Shown piece by piece: positions 1 to 9,634 of a stretch of 64,000 bases of DNA. Source of the DNA: Microcella alkalica (GTDB lineage: Bacteria > Actinomycetota > Actinomycetes > Actinomycetales > Microbacteriaceae); assembly GCF_014595885.1 (NCBI RefSeq), contig NZ_JABUKC010000003.1:186001-250000 (forward strand). The letters are read 5' to 3'. Each line of letters starts with the position of its first letter. Position 1 is the stretch's first letter. The position numbers were made by a program, and so were the translations under genes. A model generated the notes under the pieces. The model did no database searches and was not told the origin of the DNA. It worked only from the letters and a program-made list of their open reading frames with translations.

Positions 1-374
1 TCCGTGACGGTGAACTGGCCGATGACGGTCGTGCCGTCGCTCGCGTACACGTCGACGACGCGCTCGCCCGACTCGACGGAACCCGCCACGTTGCGGGCGA
101 GCTCGAGCTCGCTCACGCGCACGTAGCCGAGCGTGCCGTCGTCGGTCGGGGCGGCCAGCAGGTCGGGCACGCTGCTGCCGATCGCGCTGCCGTAGGTCTC
201 GCCGTTCTCGTTGACGGGGAACTCCACCGCGCCGGGGCCCGACCCCGTCGCCGAGGTCTGCGCCGTCGACGCGCCGAACAGGCTGTCGCCGAGGGCGGGG
301 CCGGCGAGCACGACGCCCACGATGGCGCCGACGCCGAGCACGGACGCGATCGCGATTACCGCGGTCTTAGGCAT
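1..374 (-). CDS. exported or membrane-anchored hypothetical protein, N-terminal part only
   Basis: Reading on the minus strand from ATG at 374, an open frame runs off the window edge after 124 residues. It begins MPKTAVIAIA, has one hydrophobic segment at about residues 4-24 (signal peptide or anchor), then an acidic, Ser/Thr-rich outside part with NENGETYGSA near residue 52 and a TLGYVRVSEL stretch near residue 78. A GGGGG tract 4-5 bases before the ATG can serve as ribosome binding site. The NENGxTYGS pattern recurs in small exported proteins of Gram-positive bacteria of unknown role, so this is a family resemblance and no function is assigned. The C-terminus is not visible. Confidence 0.6.
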   Translation of the reverse strand, partial: MPKTAVIAIASVLGVGAIVGVVLAGPALGDSLFGASTAQTSATGSGPGAVEFPVNENGETYGSAIGSSVPDLLAAPTDDGTLGYVRVSELELARNVAGSVESGERVVDVYASDGTTVIGQFTVT

Positions 375-534
375 GATTCCCCCTGAGTCGACCTGCGCGC
401 CCCTCCCCCGATGGACGGCGCGCGGCCTCGCGTTCATCCCACCAGACAGCGGCACCTGCGGGTAGACCGCTCGTGCCCCCAGTTCGGGGATCCGCTGTGC
501 TCGCCGCGCCCCGCGACGACCGGCGGCGGATGCC

Positions 535-1467
535 CTACGCGGGCCGGCAGATGCCCCAGCTGCCCGACCACGACTGCCCGGGCTCGAGCCAGCGCAGCCC
601 GAGCCCCGAGTTGAGGGCGTCGGCGGGAGCCGTCATGGGCTCGACCGCGATCGCCGTCTCGGGGCCGTCGGGGCCGGGGAAGATGCGGGTGACGAAGACC
701 TGCAGCCACTCCCACTCGCGCCCCTGCCACAGCTCGGTCTCGGTGCCGTCAGGCGCGGAGAGCACGGTGCGGATGACGCCGTCGCCGTCGGGCTCGACGC
801 GCCAGGCGTCGTCGAGCTGAGCATCCTTGACCGCAACGCCACTCGAGAGGTCGAAGCGGGTGCCGGCGACGGGCTCGAGCCCCTCCGGGTTCAGGCGGTC
901 ATCGACGATGACGTGCTCGACGGTGCGGGCAGTGACGGTGAGGCTCTCGACGGGGTGGTCGCCGACGCGGAGGAAGGGGTGCGCGCCGACCGCGAACGGG
1001 GCGGCGTGCGTGCCGATGTTGGTCGCCGAGTGCGTGACGCGGATGCCGTTGCCGGTGAGCGCGTACTGCACGGTCGTCCACAGGTGGAAGGGCCAGCCGT
1101 GCTGCGGCACGATCGCGGCGCCCAGGGTCACCGAGTCGTCCCACTTCTCGACCACGCGGTAGCTGGTGTTGCGCAGCAGGCCGTGGATGGCGTTGCCGCG
1201 CTCGACCTCGGTGATGTCGAGCTGCTGAGGCTTGCCCTCGTGCATCCAGCGCCCGTCGCGCACGCGGTTCGGCCACGGGGCGAGCACGATGCCGTGCCCG
1301 AAGGCGGCCGGCTGCTCGCGCGCGAAGCCGTGCACGAGGCGGTGCCCGTCGACGGTGAGGGTGCGCAGCGTCGCGGCGACCTCGGTCACGACGGCTTCGA
1401 CGGTGCCGTGGGCGCCGTCGTGCCGCAAGAGGAACTGCTCACCGGTGGGGGCTGCGATGCGGGTCAC
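535..1467 (-). CDS. aldose 1-epimerase (galactose mutarotase) family protein
   Basis: 310 residues. Family members interconvert alpha and beta anomers of aldoses, feeding galactokinase. The galactose-mutarotase fold is shown by GIVLAPWPNRVRDGRW (about 59-74), GNAIHGLL with the first catalytic His (about 91-98), GAHPFLRVG with the second His (about 162-170) and VEPMTAPADALN with the likely catalytic Glu near the C-terminus. The GTG start at 1467 lies 7 bases after TAGTCT (1475-1480, minus strand), which fits a leaderless transcript. It lies beside the DeoR regulator and galT-galK, so a role in galactose use is inferred; the YihR/GalM-like branch could also act on other hexoses. Confidence 0.85.
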   Translation of the reverse strand: MTRIAAPTGEQFLLRHDGAHGTVEAVVTEVAATLRTLTVDGHRLVHGFAREQPAAFGHGIVLAPWPNRVRDGRWMHEGKPQQLDITEVERGNAIHGLLRNTSYRVVEKWDDSVTLGAAIVPQHGWPFHLWTTVQYALTGNGIRVTHSATNIGTHAAPFAVGAHPFLRVGDHPVESLTVTARTVEHVIVDDRLNPEGLEPVAGTRFDLSSGVAVKDAQLDDAWRVEPDGDGVIRTVLSAPDGTETELWQGREWEWLQVFVTRIFPGPDGPETAIAVEPMTAPADALNSGLGLRWLEPGQSWSGSWGICRPA

Positions 1468-1527
1468 GCTCGCCAGACTAGCCGCGGGCGCGGTCGAGCG
1501 GGCGGCCGGGCGGCTCCGGCGCGCGGG

Positions 1528-2331
1528 TCAGCGGCGACGGGGTGAGACCGCTCTCACTCGCAGCCCCGCCTCGCGCAGCGCCGTGGCATCCCCCTCATCG
1601 GCATTCGTGTCGGTGATGAGCTCGTCGATCTCGTCGAGGCCGGCGACGCGGCCCAGGTGCGCCTGGCCGAGCTTCGACGAGTCGGCGACGAGCACGCGCC
1701 GCGCGGCGCTCGCGACCATGCGACGCTTCACCTCCGCCTCGGGCAGGTTGACGTTCGTGACCCCGTGCACCGGATGCACGCCCGTCGCGCCCAGAATCGC
1801 CAGGTCGGCCCGCACGTCGTCGAGCAGCGTCGTCGCGAGCGGGTTCACGAGCGAGTGCTGCAGCGAGCGCACCGTGCCGCCGGTCACGACGACCGTGAAG
1901 CGGGGGATGGCCGGCTCGAGTGCGAGCGCCACCGCGAGCCCGTTCGTCACGACGACGACCTCGCTCAGGTCGGTGCGAGCGACGAGCGCGTGCGCCACCG
2001 CGAGGGTGGTGGATCCCACGTCGAGCAGCACGCTCTCACCCGAGCGCACCTCGGCGGCGGCCGCCGCGGCGATCGCCTCCTTCGCGCGCGCGAGCCGCGT
2101 GCGCGACTGCTCGAGGCTCGACTCGCGCTCGGCGACGAGCCCCCGCGGCATCGCACCGCCGTGGATGCGCGAGATGCGGCCCTCGGCCTCGAGCGCCGCG
2201 AGGTCGGTGCGCACCGTCACCTCGCTCACGCCGAGCTCGCGCGCCAGGTCGGTCACGCGGGCGAACCCGCGCCGCGCGATGGAGGCGGCGGCGCGCTCGC
2301 GGCGCAGCGGGGCGGAGTCGGCCACGGGCAT
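1528..2331 (-). CDS. DeoR/GlpR-family sugar-responsive transcription regulator
   Basis: 267 residues from ATG 2331 (MPVADSAPLR); the frame stays open upstream but that part overlaps the galT promoter and has no family match. An N-terminal winged helix (RVTDLARELGVSEVTVRTD, about 24-42) is followed by the DeoR C-terminal sensor domain: LLDVGSTTLAVAHAL, VVVTNGLAVALAL, VTGGTVRSLQHSLVNP. Such proteins repress sugar operons and release DNA when a phosphorylated sugar binds. It is divergent from galT-galK across 109 bp that contain two inverted repeats, so it most likely controls galTK and itself. The inducer is inferred, not seen. Confidence 0.88.
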   Translation of the reverse strand: MPVADSAPLRRERAAASIARRGFARVTDLARELGVSEVTVRTDLAALEAEGRISRIHGGAMPRGLVAERESSLEQSRTRLARAKEAIAAAAAAEVRSGESVLLDVGSTTLAVAHALVARTDLSEVVVVTNGLAVALALEPAIPRFTVVVTGGTVRSLQHSLVNPLATTLLDDVRADLAILGATGVHPVHGVTNVNLPEAEVKRRMVASAARRVLVADSSKLGQAHLGRVAGLDEIDELITDTNADEGDATALREAGLRVRAVSPRRR

Positions 2332-2364
2332 CCTCTCTCTCGGTCTCGTCGCCGGATGCGACCG

Positions 2365-2397
2365 CCGAAGCTTTCGGAAGTCGTCGATATCGAAAGC
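2365..2397. promoter_or_regulatory. candidate DeoR operator between deoR-type gene and galT
   Basis: GCTTTCG (2370-2376) and CGAAAGC (2391-2397) form an inverted repeat with a 14-base spacer; CCGAA/TTCGG (2365-2369, 2373-2377) overlaps it. Position in the divergent spacer suggests a regulator site; no binding evidence. Confidence 0.4.
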
Positions 2398-2400
2398 GTA

Positions 2401-2440
2401 CGCCTTGCGAGTTCGCAAGGCGCGCTTCGTAGCATGGAGC
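2401..2440 (+). promoter_or_regulatory. galT promoter with perfect palindrome over the -35
   Basis: CGCCTTGCGA (2401-2410) and TCGCAAGGCG (2413-2422) are a perfect 10-bp inverted repeat separated by GT. The left arm contains TTGCGA (2405-2410), a fair -35, and TAGCAT (2430-2435) is a -10 box ending 5 bases before the GTG at 2441. A repressor bound to the palindrome would cover the -35, and transcription would start at or next to the start codon. Confidence 0.55.
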
Positions 2441-3627
2441 GTGCCCATCACGCAGCGCTCCACGACCCTCGCCGACGGCCGCGAGCTGATCTACTTCGAC
2501 GACGCCGACACGACGCTCGACCCGCACGCCGAGCGCAGCGTCGACCGCCGCACCCTCGACCCGCGCCCCGAGACGGCCCGGATGCGACAGGACGTGCTCA
2601 CCGGCGAGTGGGTGTCGATCGCCGCGAACCGGCAGAACCGCGTGTTCCTGCCGCCGGCCGACCAGGATCCGCTCGCGCCGCAGACCGCCGCGAACCCGAG
2701 CGAGATCCCGGCGCTGTACGACGTCGCCGTGTTCGAGAACCGCTCGCCGAGCTTCGGGCCCGCCCTCGAGCACCCCGAGGCACCCGCCGGCCTCGACGAC
2801 CTGCGCACGGTCGGCCTCGAGCGGCAGCGCGCGAGCGTCGGCCGCTGCGAGGTGGTCTGCTTCTCGCCCGAGCACGACGGATCCTTCGGCTCGCAGTCCG
2901 TCAGCCGCGCCCGCACCATCATCGAGGCGTGGGCGCAGCGCACCGACGCCCTGTCGCGGATGCCCGGCATCGAGCAGGTCTTCGTCTTCGAGAACCGTGG
3001 GCAGGAGATCGGGGTCACCCTCCCCCACCCGCACGGCCAGATCTACGCGTACCCCTTCATCACTCCGCGCACCTCGGCGCTGCTGCGGTCGGTCGACGCG
3101 GTCGGCCCCACGCTCTTCGAGCAGATCCTCGAAGCCGAGCAGGCGGGCCCGCGCGTGCTCGCGCAGACCGAGCACTTCACCGCCTTCGTGCCGTTCGCCG
3201 CGCGCTGGCCGCTCGAGATCCACCTGCTGCCGCACCGGCACGTGCCCGACCTCGCCGGCCTCACCGACGCCGAGAAGGACGACCTCGCGCCCCTCTACCG
3301 CCGCCTGCTGCGCGGCCTCGACGCCGTCTACGACTCGCCGACGCCGTACATCGCCGCGTGGCACCAAGCTCCGGTGCACGAGGGGCGGGATGCCGTGCGC
3401 CTGATGCTGCAGGTGACGAGTCCGCGCCGCGCAGCTGACAAGCTGAAGTACCTCGCCGGCTCGGAGGCCGCCATGGGCGCCTTCATCGGCGACGTCACCC
3501 CCGAGGCGCAGGCCGAGGTTCTGCGCGCGGCGATCGCGCGCGCCGACGCGGCCGAGCAGGCACCCGCCGGCGGGGCCGACTTGACGCCAGCCGGCGAGGC
3601 CGACCAGACACAGAAGGCAGACCGCTC

Positions 3628-3631
<4 letters not shown>
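2441..3631 (+). CDS. galT: galactose-1-phosphate uridylyltransferase
   Basis: 396 residues. Leloir enzyme that swaps UMP between UDP-glucose and galactose-1-phosphate in the cytoplasm. The hallmark active-site motif HPHGQIYAYP is present at about residues 196-205, preceded by FENRGQEIGVTLP; a second conserved region is EIHLLPHRHVPDL. The frame stays open far upstream, but the GTG at 2441 is chosen because it follows a -10 box by 5 bases and gives the usual family N-terminus (DGRELIYFDD). The last ~25 residues are an Ala/Gly-rich tail. It overlaps galK by 4 bp (ATGA), so translation is coupled. Confidence 0.93.
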
Positions 3632-4787
<1,156 letters not shown>

Positions 4788-4788
<1 letters not shown>

Positions 4789-4806
4789 GGCGCGCGGTTC
4801 GCGCCC
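4788..4806 (+). terminator. hairpin after galTK
   Basis: GGGCGCG (4788-4794) pairs with CGCGCCC (4800-4806) around a 5-base loop, starting on the last base of the galK stop codon. There is no T tract, as is usual in high-GC actinobacteria. Confidence 0.5.
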
Positions 4807-4923
4807 TGCGGGGCGGCGCGGGGTCGGCGGCGCGCTGCGCTCGCGCCGGCACGGCCCCCGCTGCGCCGCACCGGCGACGGCGGCACTACTCCTCCGCTGG
4901 CCGCCGCAGTGACCCGCCGCACT

Positions 4924-4983
4924 CACTACCGTTGACGGCACGCACTGCTGCCCGAAGCGCGGTGCATGCCGTGATCAGTAGTG
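4924..4983. repeat. CACTAC-type palindromic element, copy 1
   Basis: Imperfect inverted repeat with arms at 4924-4945 and 4962-4983; both begin CACTAC on their own strand and hold a CGGCA core. It lies in the gene-free stretch between galK and the next minus-strand gene. The rest of 4807-5082 shows no gene. Five further relatives are listed below. Confidence 0.75.
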
Positions 4984-5082
4984 CGTACGACGACACTGAT
5001 GAGGGCCTGCGGCGTGAGGGTGCCCGCGGCGCGGGCGGTGGGCCTTTCGACAGCCCAGGGCGGGCATCCCGGCTCGACCGGC

Positions 5083-5460
5083 TCAGCGGTTCGCGAGCAC
5101 CACGGCGACCACGACGCCGAGGAGCACCGCACCGACGGCTCCGCAGACCGCGAGCGTCGCGCGGTGGTCGTGGCGCGGGCGCTCCACGGCGACGACGGTC
5201 GCGATGACGCCGCACACGAGTGTGCCGGTCACCGGCAGCAGCAGCACCGTCCAGCCCGGGGCGCGAGTGGCGACGTCGTCGCCGCTCCACTGCGCGCTGA
5301 TCTCGCCGGCCAGCAGCGGCCACGTCGCGACCGTGACCACGACGAGCGCGAGGAACGGCACCCAGCACAGCGCAGCGGAGACGAGCAGCATGCCCCGCGA
5401 CGGCCCAGCCCCGACTTCCGCACTCCCGGTCGAACGAGCATTCCTCTGTTCCCGCGTCAC
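5083..5460 (-). CDS. small membrane protein, DUF1648-like
   Basis: 125 residues with three predicted membrane segments (about 24-50, 70-90, 101-122). Between the first two lies GEISAQWSGDDVATRAPGW, which resembles the 'HWxxDGxxD' outside loop of DUF1648/SdpI-type proteins; that match is by eye and tentative. GTG 5460 is preceded by TAGCGT (5467-5472) six bases upstream, suggesting a leaderless transcript. No function can be given. It stands alone between galTK and a secreted-type protein gene. Confidence 0.6.
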   Translation of the reverse strand: MTREQRNARSTGSAEVGAGPSRGMLLVSAALCWVPFLALVVVTVATWPLLAGEISAQWSGDDVATRAPGWTVLLLPVTGTLVCGVIATVVAVERPRHDHRATLAVCGAVGAVLLGVVVAVVLANR

Positions 5461-5498
5461 CCTGCCACGCTACGCGAGCAGCGCACCGACCCGCGCTG

Positions 5499-6503
5499 CT
5501 ACCCCCAGGTCACCCCGCGGTCGGTCGAGCGCACGAGCGCGTCGCCCGCCCACACCCACCAGGTGTCGCCGCCGACGCTCACCGCGACCTCGCCCGCGAG
5601 CGACTCGAGCGCGCCCGAGACGGGCACGCAGCCCGACTCCGCGGCGGTGGCGCCGTCACTGCTCACGATCGCGAGCCCGACTCCCGCGCACGCGGAGCCG
5701 CCGAGACGCGCCACGAGCCAGCCGCCCTCGACGGCATCGAGGCTCTGGGCGCCGGCGACGGCCAGCGGCGTCGACCAGGTGGCCCCGGCATCCGCCGTCG
5801 TCGCGATCGTGCCGTCAGCGCATAGCACCGCCGCAGCCTCGTCGGAGGCGGTCGCGATCGTCACCGCCGACGCGCAGGGCCCGTCGACGACGTCGGTCGG
5901 CGTGCCGATCGACGCGCGGTCGGCGGGGTCGATCCGCCAGGCGGTCGCGATCTCGCCCGGGTACTCCTCGTAGTTGTCGCCGCGCACGTAGGTGCGGATG
6001 ATGGTCGGCGCGCAGCCATCGGGCGCGGCGCCGACCATCGTGGCGACGTCTGCTCCGGAGGCGATGATGCGAGTGAGCGCGGTGACGCCGGTCGGCCCGG
6101 TCGCGTCGGTCGGCAGCCACGTCGCTCCGCCGTCGGTGGTCAGCTCGGGCGCCGCGATCGCAGCGGGGCAGTCACCGGTCGTGGCGCGCCAGGCGGTGCT
6201 GCCGTCGACGGCGGTGAGGATGCGCGCCGGCGGCTGCGAGGCGACCGCCTCGACCTCGACGGGGGCGCCCTCCGAGCCCGGCGAGGGTTCGGCCGAGGGC
6301 GAGCCGCTCGGCGACCCGCTGGGCGAGCCGGTGGAGACCGGTGACGGGCCCGCGGGCGGAGCATCCGCCTCGACGGCGGTGGGTCGCGCGAGCAGCCAGA
6401 CGATAAGGATCGCGTCGAGCACGACGAGCGCGCCGACGCCGACGATCACCAGCCATCGGCGACGCGTCGCGGGCGCGCCGTCGAGTGGCGCGCGGAAGTC
6501 CAT
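5499..6503 (-). CDS. membrane-anchored extracellular protein with BNR/sialidase-like repeats
   Basis: 334 residues. A cytoplasmic basic start, one membrane anchor (about 18-40), a Pro/Ser/Gly-rich linker with SGSPSGSPSAEPSPGS, then a compact outer domain. Three stretches, TDGGATWLP, TADAGATWSTP and STDRGVTWG, are Asp-box turns (S/T-x-D-x-G-x-x-W) typical of BNR beta-propellers. The catalytic residues of a sialidase are not evident, so it is more likely a binding or structural beta-propeller. ATG 6503 follows TACTCT (6510-6515) by six bases. Confidence 0.65.
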   Translation of the reverse strand: MDFRAPLDGAPATRRRWLVIVGVGALVVLDAILIVWLLARPTAVEADAPPAGPSPVSTGSPSGSPSGSPSAEPSPGSEGAPVEVEAVASQPPARILTAVDGSTAWRATTGDCPAAIAAPELTTDGGATWLPTDATGPTGVTALTRIIASGADVATMVGAAPDGCAPTIIRTYVRGDNYEEYPGEIATAWRIDPADRASIGTPTDVVDGPCASAVTIATASDEAAAVLCADGTIATTADAGATWSTPLAVAGAQSLDAVEGGWLVARLGGSACAGVGLAIVSSDGATAAESGCVPVSGALESLAGEVAVSVGGDTWWVWAGDALVRSTDRGVTWG

Positions 6504-6545
6504 CGCCCCAGAGTATCGGTCAGCAACGCCGAACGGCGGGCCAAC

Positions 6546-8018
6546 CTAGCGCGCGATCGCGAGCCGCTCGGCCGTCTCGCTCAGCAGGCGGTCGGCGACC
6601 TTCGGATCGTCGCTCACGCGACCGCCGTACGAGGGCACCATCTTCGTGAGCATCGGTGTCCAGGCCGCGATGCGGTCGGGGAAGCAGCGCTCGATGAGGT
6701 CGATCATGATCGGCGCGGCGGTCGAGGCGCCCGGCGAGGCGCCGAGCAGGCCCGCGATCGAGCCGTCGGCCGAGGCGACGACCTCGGTGCCGAACTGCAG
6801 CACGCCGCCCTTCTCGGGGTCACGCTTGATGACCTGCACGCGCTGGCCGGCGACCATCTTGTACCAGTCGTCGCCGTCGGCGTTCGGGTAGAACTCGCGC
6901 AGTGAGGCCAGGCGGTCGGCGCGGCTCGCGGTGAGCTCGCTGATGAGGTACTTCACGAGGTCGAAGTTGCGCAGGCCGACCTGGATCATCGGCACGATGT
7001 TGTGCCAGCGGATCGAGGCGAACAGGTCGAGCCACGACCCCGTCTTGAGGAACTTGGGGCTGAAGCCGGCGTACGGGCCGAACAGCAGCGAGGTCTCGCC
7101 GTCGACGACGCGTGTGTCGAGGTGCGGCACCGACATCGGCGGGGCGCCGACGGAGGCCTTGCCGTAGACCTTCGCGAGGTGCTTGGCGACGACCTCGGGG
7201 TTGTCGCTGCGCAGCCACTCGCCGCTGATCGGGAAGCCGCCGAAGCCGCGGATCTCGGGGATGCCGCTCTTCTGCAGCAGCGGCAGCGCGTGGCCGCCGG
7301 CACCGACGAACACGAAGCGGGCCTCGACCTCGAGGGGCGTGCCGCCGACCTCGTGCCGCATGCCCAGGCGCCACGCGCCGTCGGGCAGCTTCTTGAGCTT
7401 GGTCACGCGGTGCTCGGTGAGCAGCTCGGCGCCGCCGGCGACGAGGCCGTCGATGAGCAGGCGGGTGAGGGCGCCGAAGTCGACGTCGGTGCCGGCGGCC
7501 ATGTAGGTCGCGGCGATCGGCTGGCTCTTCGCCCGGCCCGGGATCAGCAGCGGCGCCCACTGACGGATCTGCCGCACGTCTTCGCTGTACTCCATGCCCG
7601 CGAACAGCGGGTGGTCCTTGAGCGCCTCGTAGCGCTTGCGCAGGTAGTCGACGTTGGCCTCGCCCCAGACGACGCTCATGTGCGGCGTCGCGTTGAGGAA
7701 CGCCTTCGGCTCGGGCAGCAGCCCCTCGCCGACGAGGTACGACCAGAACTGCCGCGACACCTGGAACTGCTCGTTGACCTTCACCGCGTTGGTGATGTCG
7801 ATCGAGCCGTCGGCCTTCTCGGGCGTGTAGTTGAGCTCGCACAGCGCCGCGTGGCCGGTGCCGGCGTTGTTCCACGGGTTCGAGCTCTCGAGCGCGACAT
7901 CGCTGAGGCGCTCGTAGATGCGGATCGACCAGGTTGGCTCGAGCTGCTGCAGCAGCGTGCCGAGGGTCGCGCTCATGATGCCGCCGCCGATGAGGGCCAC
8001 GTCGATGCGTTCAGTCAC
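6546..8018 (-). CDS. mqo: malate:quinone oxidoreductase
   Basis: 490 residues, full family length. Peripheral membrane flavoprotein that oxidises malate to oxaloacetate and passes electrons to quinone. The FAD-binding start VALIGGGIMSATLG (about 7-20) is followed by ESSNPWNNAGTGHAALCE, AAGTDVDFGALT, FVGAGGHALPLLQKSGIPE and the C-terminal LLGASPGASTAAPIM, all typical of Mqo. GTG 8018 is placed 8 bases after TAGACT (8027-8032, minus). Divergent from the TauE/SafE gene. Confidence 0.95.
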   Translation of the reverse strand: MTERIDVALIGGGIMSATLGTLLQQLEPTWSIRIYERLSDVALESSNPWNNAGTGHAALCELNYTPEKADGSIDITNAVKVNEQFQVSRQFWSYLVGEGLLPEPKAFLNATPHMSVVWGEANVDYLRKRYEALKDHPLFAGMEYSEDVRQIRQWAPLLIPGRAKSQPIAATYMAAGTDVDFGALTRLLIDGLVAGGAELLTEHRVTKLKKLPDGAWRLGMRHEVGGTPLEVEARFVFVGAGGHALPLLQKSGIPEIRGFGGFPISGEWLRSDNPEVVAKHLAKVYGKASVGAPPMSVPHLDTRVVDGETSLLFGPYAGFSPKFLKTGSWLDLFASIRWHNIVPMIQVGLRNFDLVKYLISELTASRADRLASLREFYPNADGDDWYKMVAGQRVQVIKRDPEKGGVLQFGTEVVASADGSIAGLLGASPGASTAAPIMIDLIERCFPDRIAAWTPMLTKMVPSYGGRVSDDPKVADRLLSETAERLAIAR

Positions 8019-8026
8019 GATTCACG

Positions 8027-8072
8027 AGTCTACCGAGCGGTTGCCGGATGCTCGCCGCGGGTCGCCTAGGCT
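8027..8072. promoter_or_regulatory. divergent leaderless promoters of mqo and the TauE/SafE gene
   Basis: Minus strand: TAGACT at 8032-8027, 8 bases before the mqo GTG. Plus strand: TAGGCT at 8067-8072, 6 bases before the GTG at 8079. Both genes would be transcribed without a 5' leader. Confidence 0.5.
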
Positions 8073-8078
8073 GGCTCG

Positions 8079-8858
8079 GTGATTCCGCCCCTTCTTCTCG
8101 TCGGCGCAGTCGGCGGACTTCTTTCGGGCCTGTTCGGCGTCGGCGGGGGCATCATCATGGTGCCGCTGCTCATGCTGCTGGCGCGGATGGACCAGCGCCG
8201 GGCATCCGCCACCTCGCTCGTCGCGATCGCCCCGAGCGCCCTCGTCGGCACGATCGGCTACGGACTGCAGGGCCAGATCGCGTGGGTCGCCGGCGCGCTC
8301 ATCGCCGTGGGCGCCGTCGTCGGCGCACCGATCGGCGCGAAGCTGCTGCGCGTGCTGCCGATCGTGTGGCTGCGGTGGCTGTTCATCGCGTTCCTGCTGC
8401 TGGTGGCGGTGCGCATGATCCTCGTCGAGACGCCGCGCGACGGCTCATTCGAGCTCGGGGTGGGCCCCGTCATCGGCCTCATCGCGCTCGGTCTGTTCAT
8501 GGGCGTCGCCTCGGGGCTGTTCGGCATCGGCGGCGGCGTCATCGCGGTGCCGGTGCTCATCGCCCTGTTCGGCTTCGGCGACCTGCTGGCGAAGGGCACG
8601 TCGCTGCTGGCGATGATCCCGACGGCGCTGTCGGGCTCGATCGCGAACGTGCGGGCGAAGATGGTGTCGGTGCGCGACGGGCTCATCGTCGGCATCGCGG
8701 CCTCGGTCGCGTCGTTCGGCGGGGTCGCGCTGGCGTTCATCATCCCGCCGCAGCTCGCCGGCATCCTCTTCGGCGCGCTGCTCATCGTCATCGTCGTGCT
8801 GCTGAGCGTACGGGCGATCCGCGCGCAGCGGGCGGCGCGCGACGGCGACGCGGCTTAG
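8079..8858 (+). CDS. TauE/SafE-family permease (putative sulfite/organic anion exporter)
   Basis: 259 residues with about eight membrane segments arranged as two similar halves, each opening with the family loop G-L-F-G-(V/I)-G-G-G-(I/V)-I (LFGVGGGIIMVP near residue 19 and LFGIGGGVIAVP near 149). Family members move sulfite, sulfonates or related anions; the substrate here is unknown. It converges on the SGNH hydrolase gene with a 4-bp overlap of the two ends. Leaderless start as described above. Confidence 0.85.
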   Translation: MIPPLLLVGAVGGLLSGLFGVGGGIIMVPLLMLLARMDQRRASATSLVAIAPSALVGTIGYGLQGQIAWVAGALIAVGAVVGAPIGAKLLRVLPIVWLRWLFIAFLLLVAVRMILVETPRDGSFELGVGPVIGLIALGLFMGVASGLFGIGGGVIAVPVLIALFGFGDLLAKGTSLLAMIPTALSGSIANVRAKMVSVRDGLIVGIAASVASFGGVALAFIIPPQLAGILFGALLIVIVVLLSVRAIRAQRAARDGDAA

Positions 8859-9634
8859 AGCTCGGTCGGCAGCTCGACCGGCTGCAGCGTCGGCCGCTTC
8901 GGCTGGCGACCGTCGCCCGAGGAGCGCCCGGTGAGGCGCCGGCCGATCCACGGCAGCACGTACTGCCGCCAGTACTCGGCGGTGCGCGGGCGCGCCACGT
9001 CGTCGCCGGGGGCGTGCGGCGCGTGCACGGCGGGCGGCACCTCGACGCCGAGGCCGGCGAGCACGTTCGCGGCGACGCGCGCGTGCCCGCGGGCGTTCAG
9101 GTGCAGCCGGTCGACCGACCAGTTGTCGAGGGTGGTGAGGCGGGCATCCGACCAGTTGTCGACGAAGGCGATGTCGGTGCGGGCCAGCCGCTCGCGCACG
9201 GCGACCGCGAGGGCGTCGCCGCGCGCCTTGATGAGGGGGCCGAGCGGCAGGTGACGGGTCGGGTCGGCTCCGCTGACGAGCGCGACGCGGATGCCCGCCG
9301 CCGTCGCCCGCTCGGCCGCCGCCACGAGGCGGTCGGCCGTCGATGCCACCGACACCTTCGGGCGCATGATGTCGTTGCCCCCGCCGTTGATGGTGAGCAG
9401 CTCGGGTCGCAGCGCGATGGCCGGGTCGAGCTGCTCGGCGACGATCGGGCCGAGCAGCCGGCCCCGGATGGCGAAGTTGGCGTACCCGAAGCCCGAGCCG
9501 CCCGCGGCGGCGTGCGCGGCCGCGAGCCCGAGCGCGACGAGGTCGGCCCAGCCGCGCGGCGTGCCGTCGGGCAGCTCGTCGCCCATGCCCTCGGTGAAGC
9601 TGTCGCCGATCGCGGCGTAGCTGCCGACGATCAC
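8855..9634 (-). CDS. SGNH/GDSL hydrolase, cytoplasmic
   Basis: 259 residues. Ser nucleophile in AIGDSFTEG (about 8-16, block I), Gly in the AIRGRLLG region, Asn in TINGGGNDI (about 82-90, block III) and the Asp/His pair in SVDRLHLNARGH (about 172-183, block V). Acts as an esterase or lipase on an unknown ester. No signal peptide. The C-terminal ~60 residues are Pro/Arg-rich. GTG 9634 overlaps the stop of the upstream lipoprotein hydrolase by 4 bp (GTGA), so the two SGNH genes are translated together. Confidence 0.85.
   Translation of the reverse strand: MIVGSYAAIGDSFTEGMGDELPDGTPRGWADLVALGLAAAHAAAGGSGFGYANFAIRGRLLGPIVAEQLDPAIALRPELLTINGGGNDIMRPKVSVASTADRLVAAAERATAAGIRVALVSGADPTRHLPLGPLIKARGDALAVAVRERLARTDIAFVDNWSDARLTTLDNWSVDRLHLNARGHARVAANVLAGLGVEVPPAVHAPHAPGDDVARPRTAEYWRQYVLPWIGRRLTGRSSGDGRQPKRPTLQPVELPTEL

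Noticed and set aside
1232-2440. Upstream extension of galT
   Set aside because: Antisense to the DeoR and epimerase genes, no family match; GTG 2441 has a promoter right before it.
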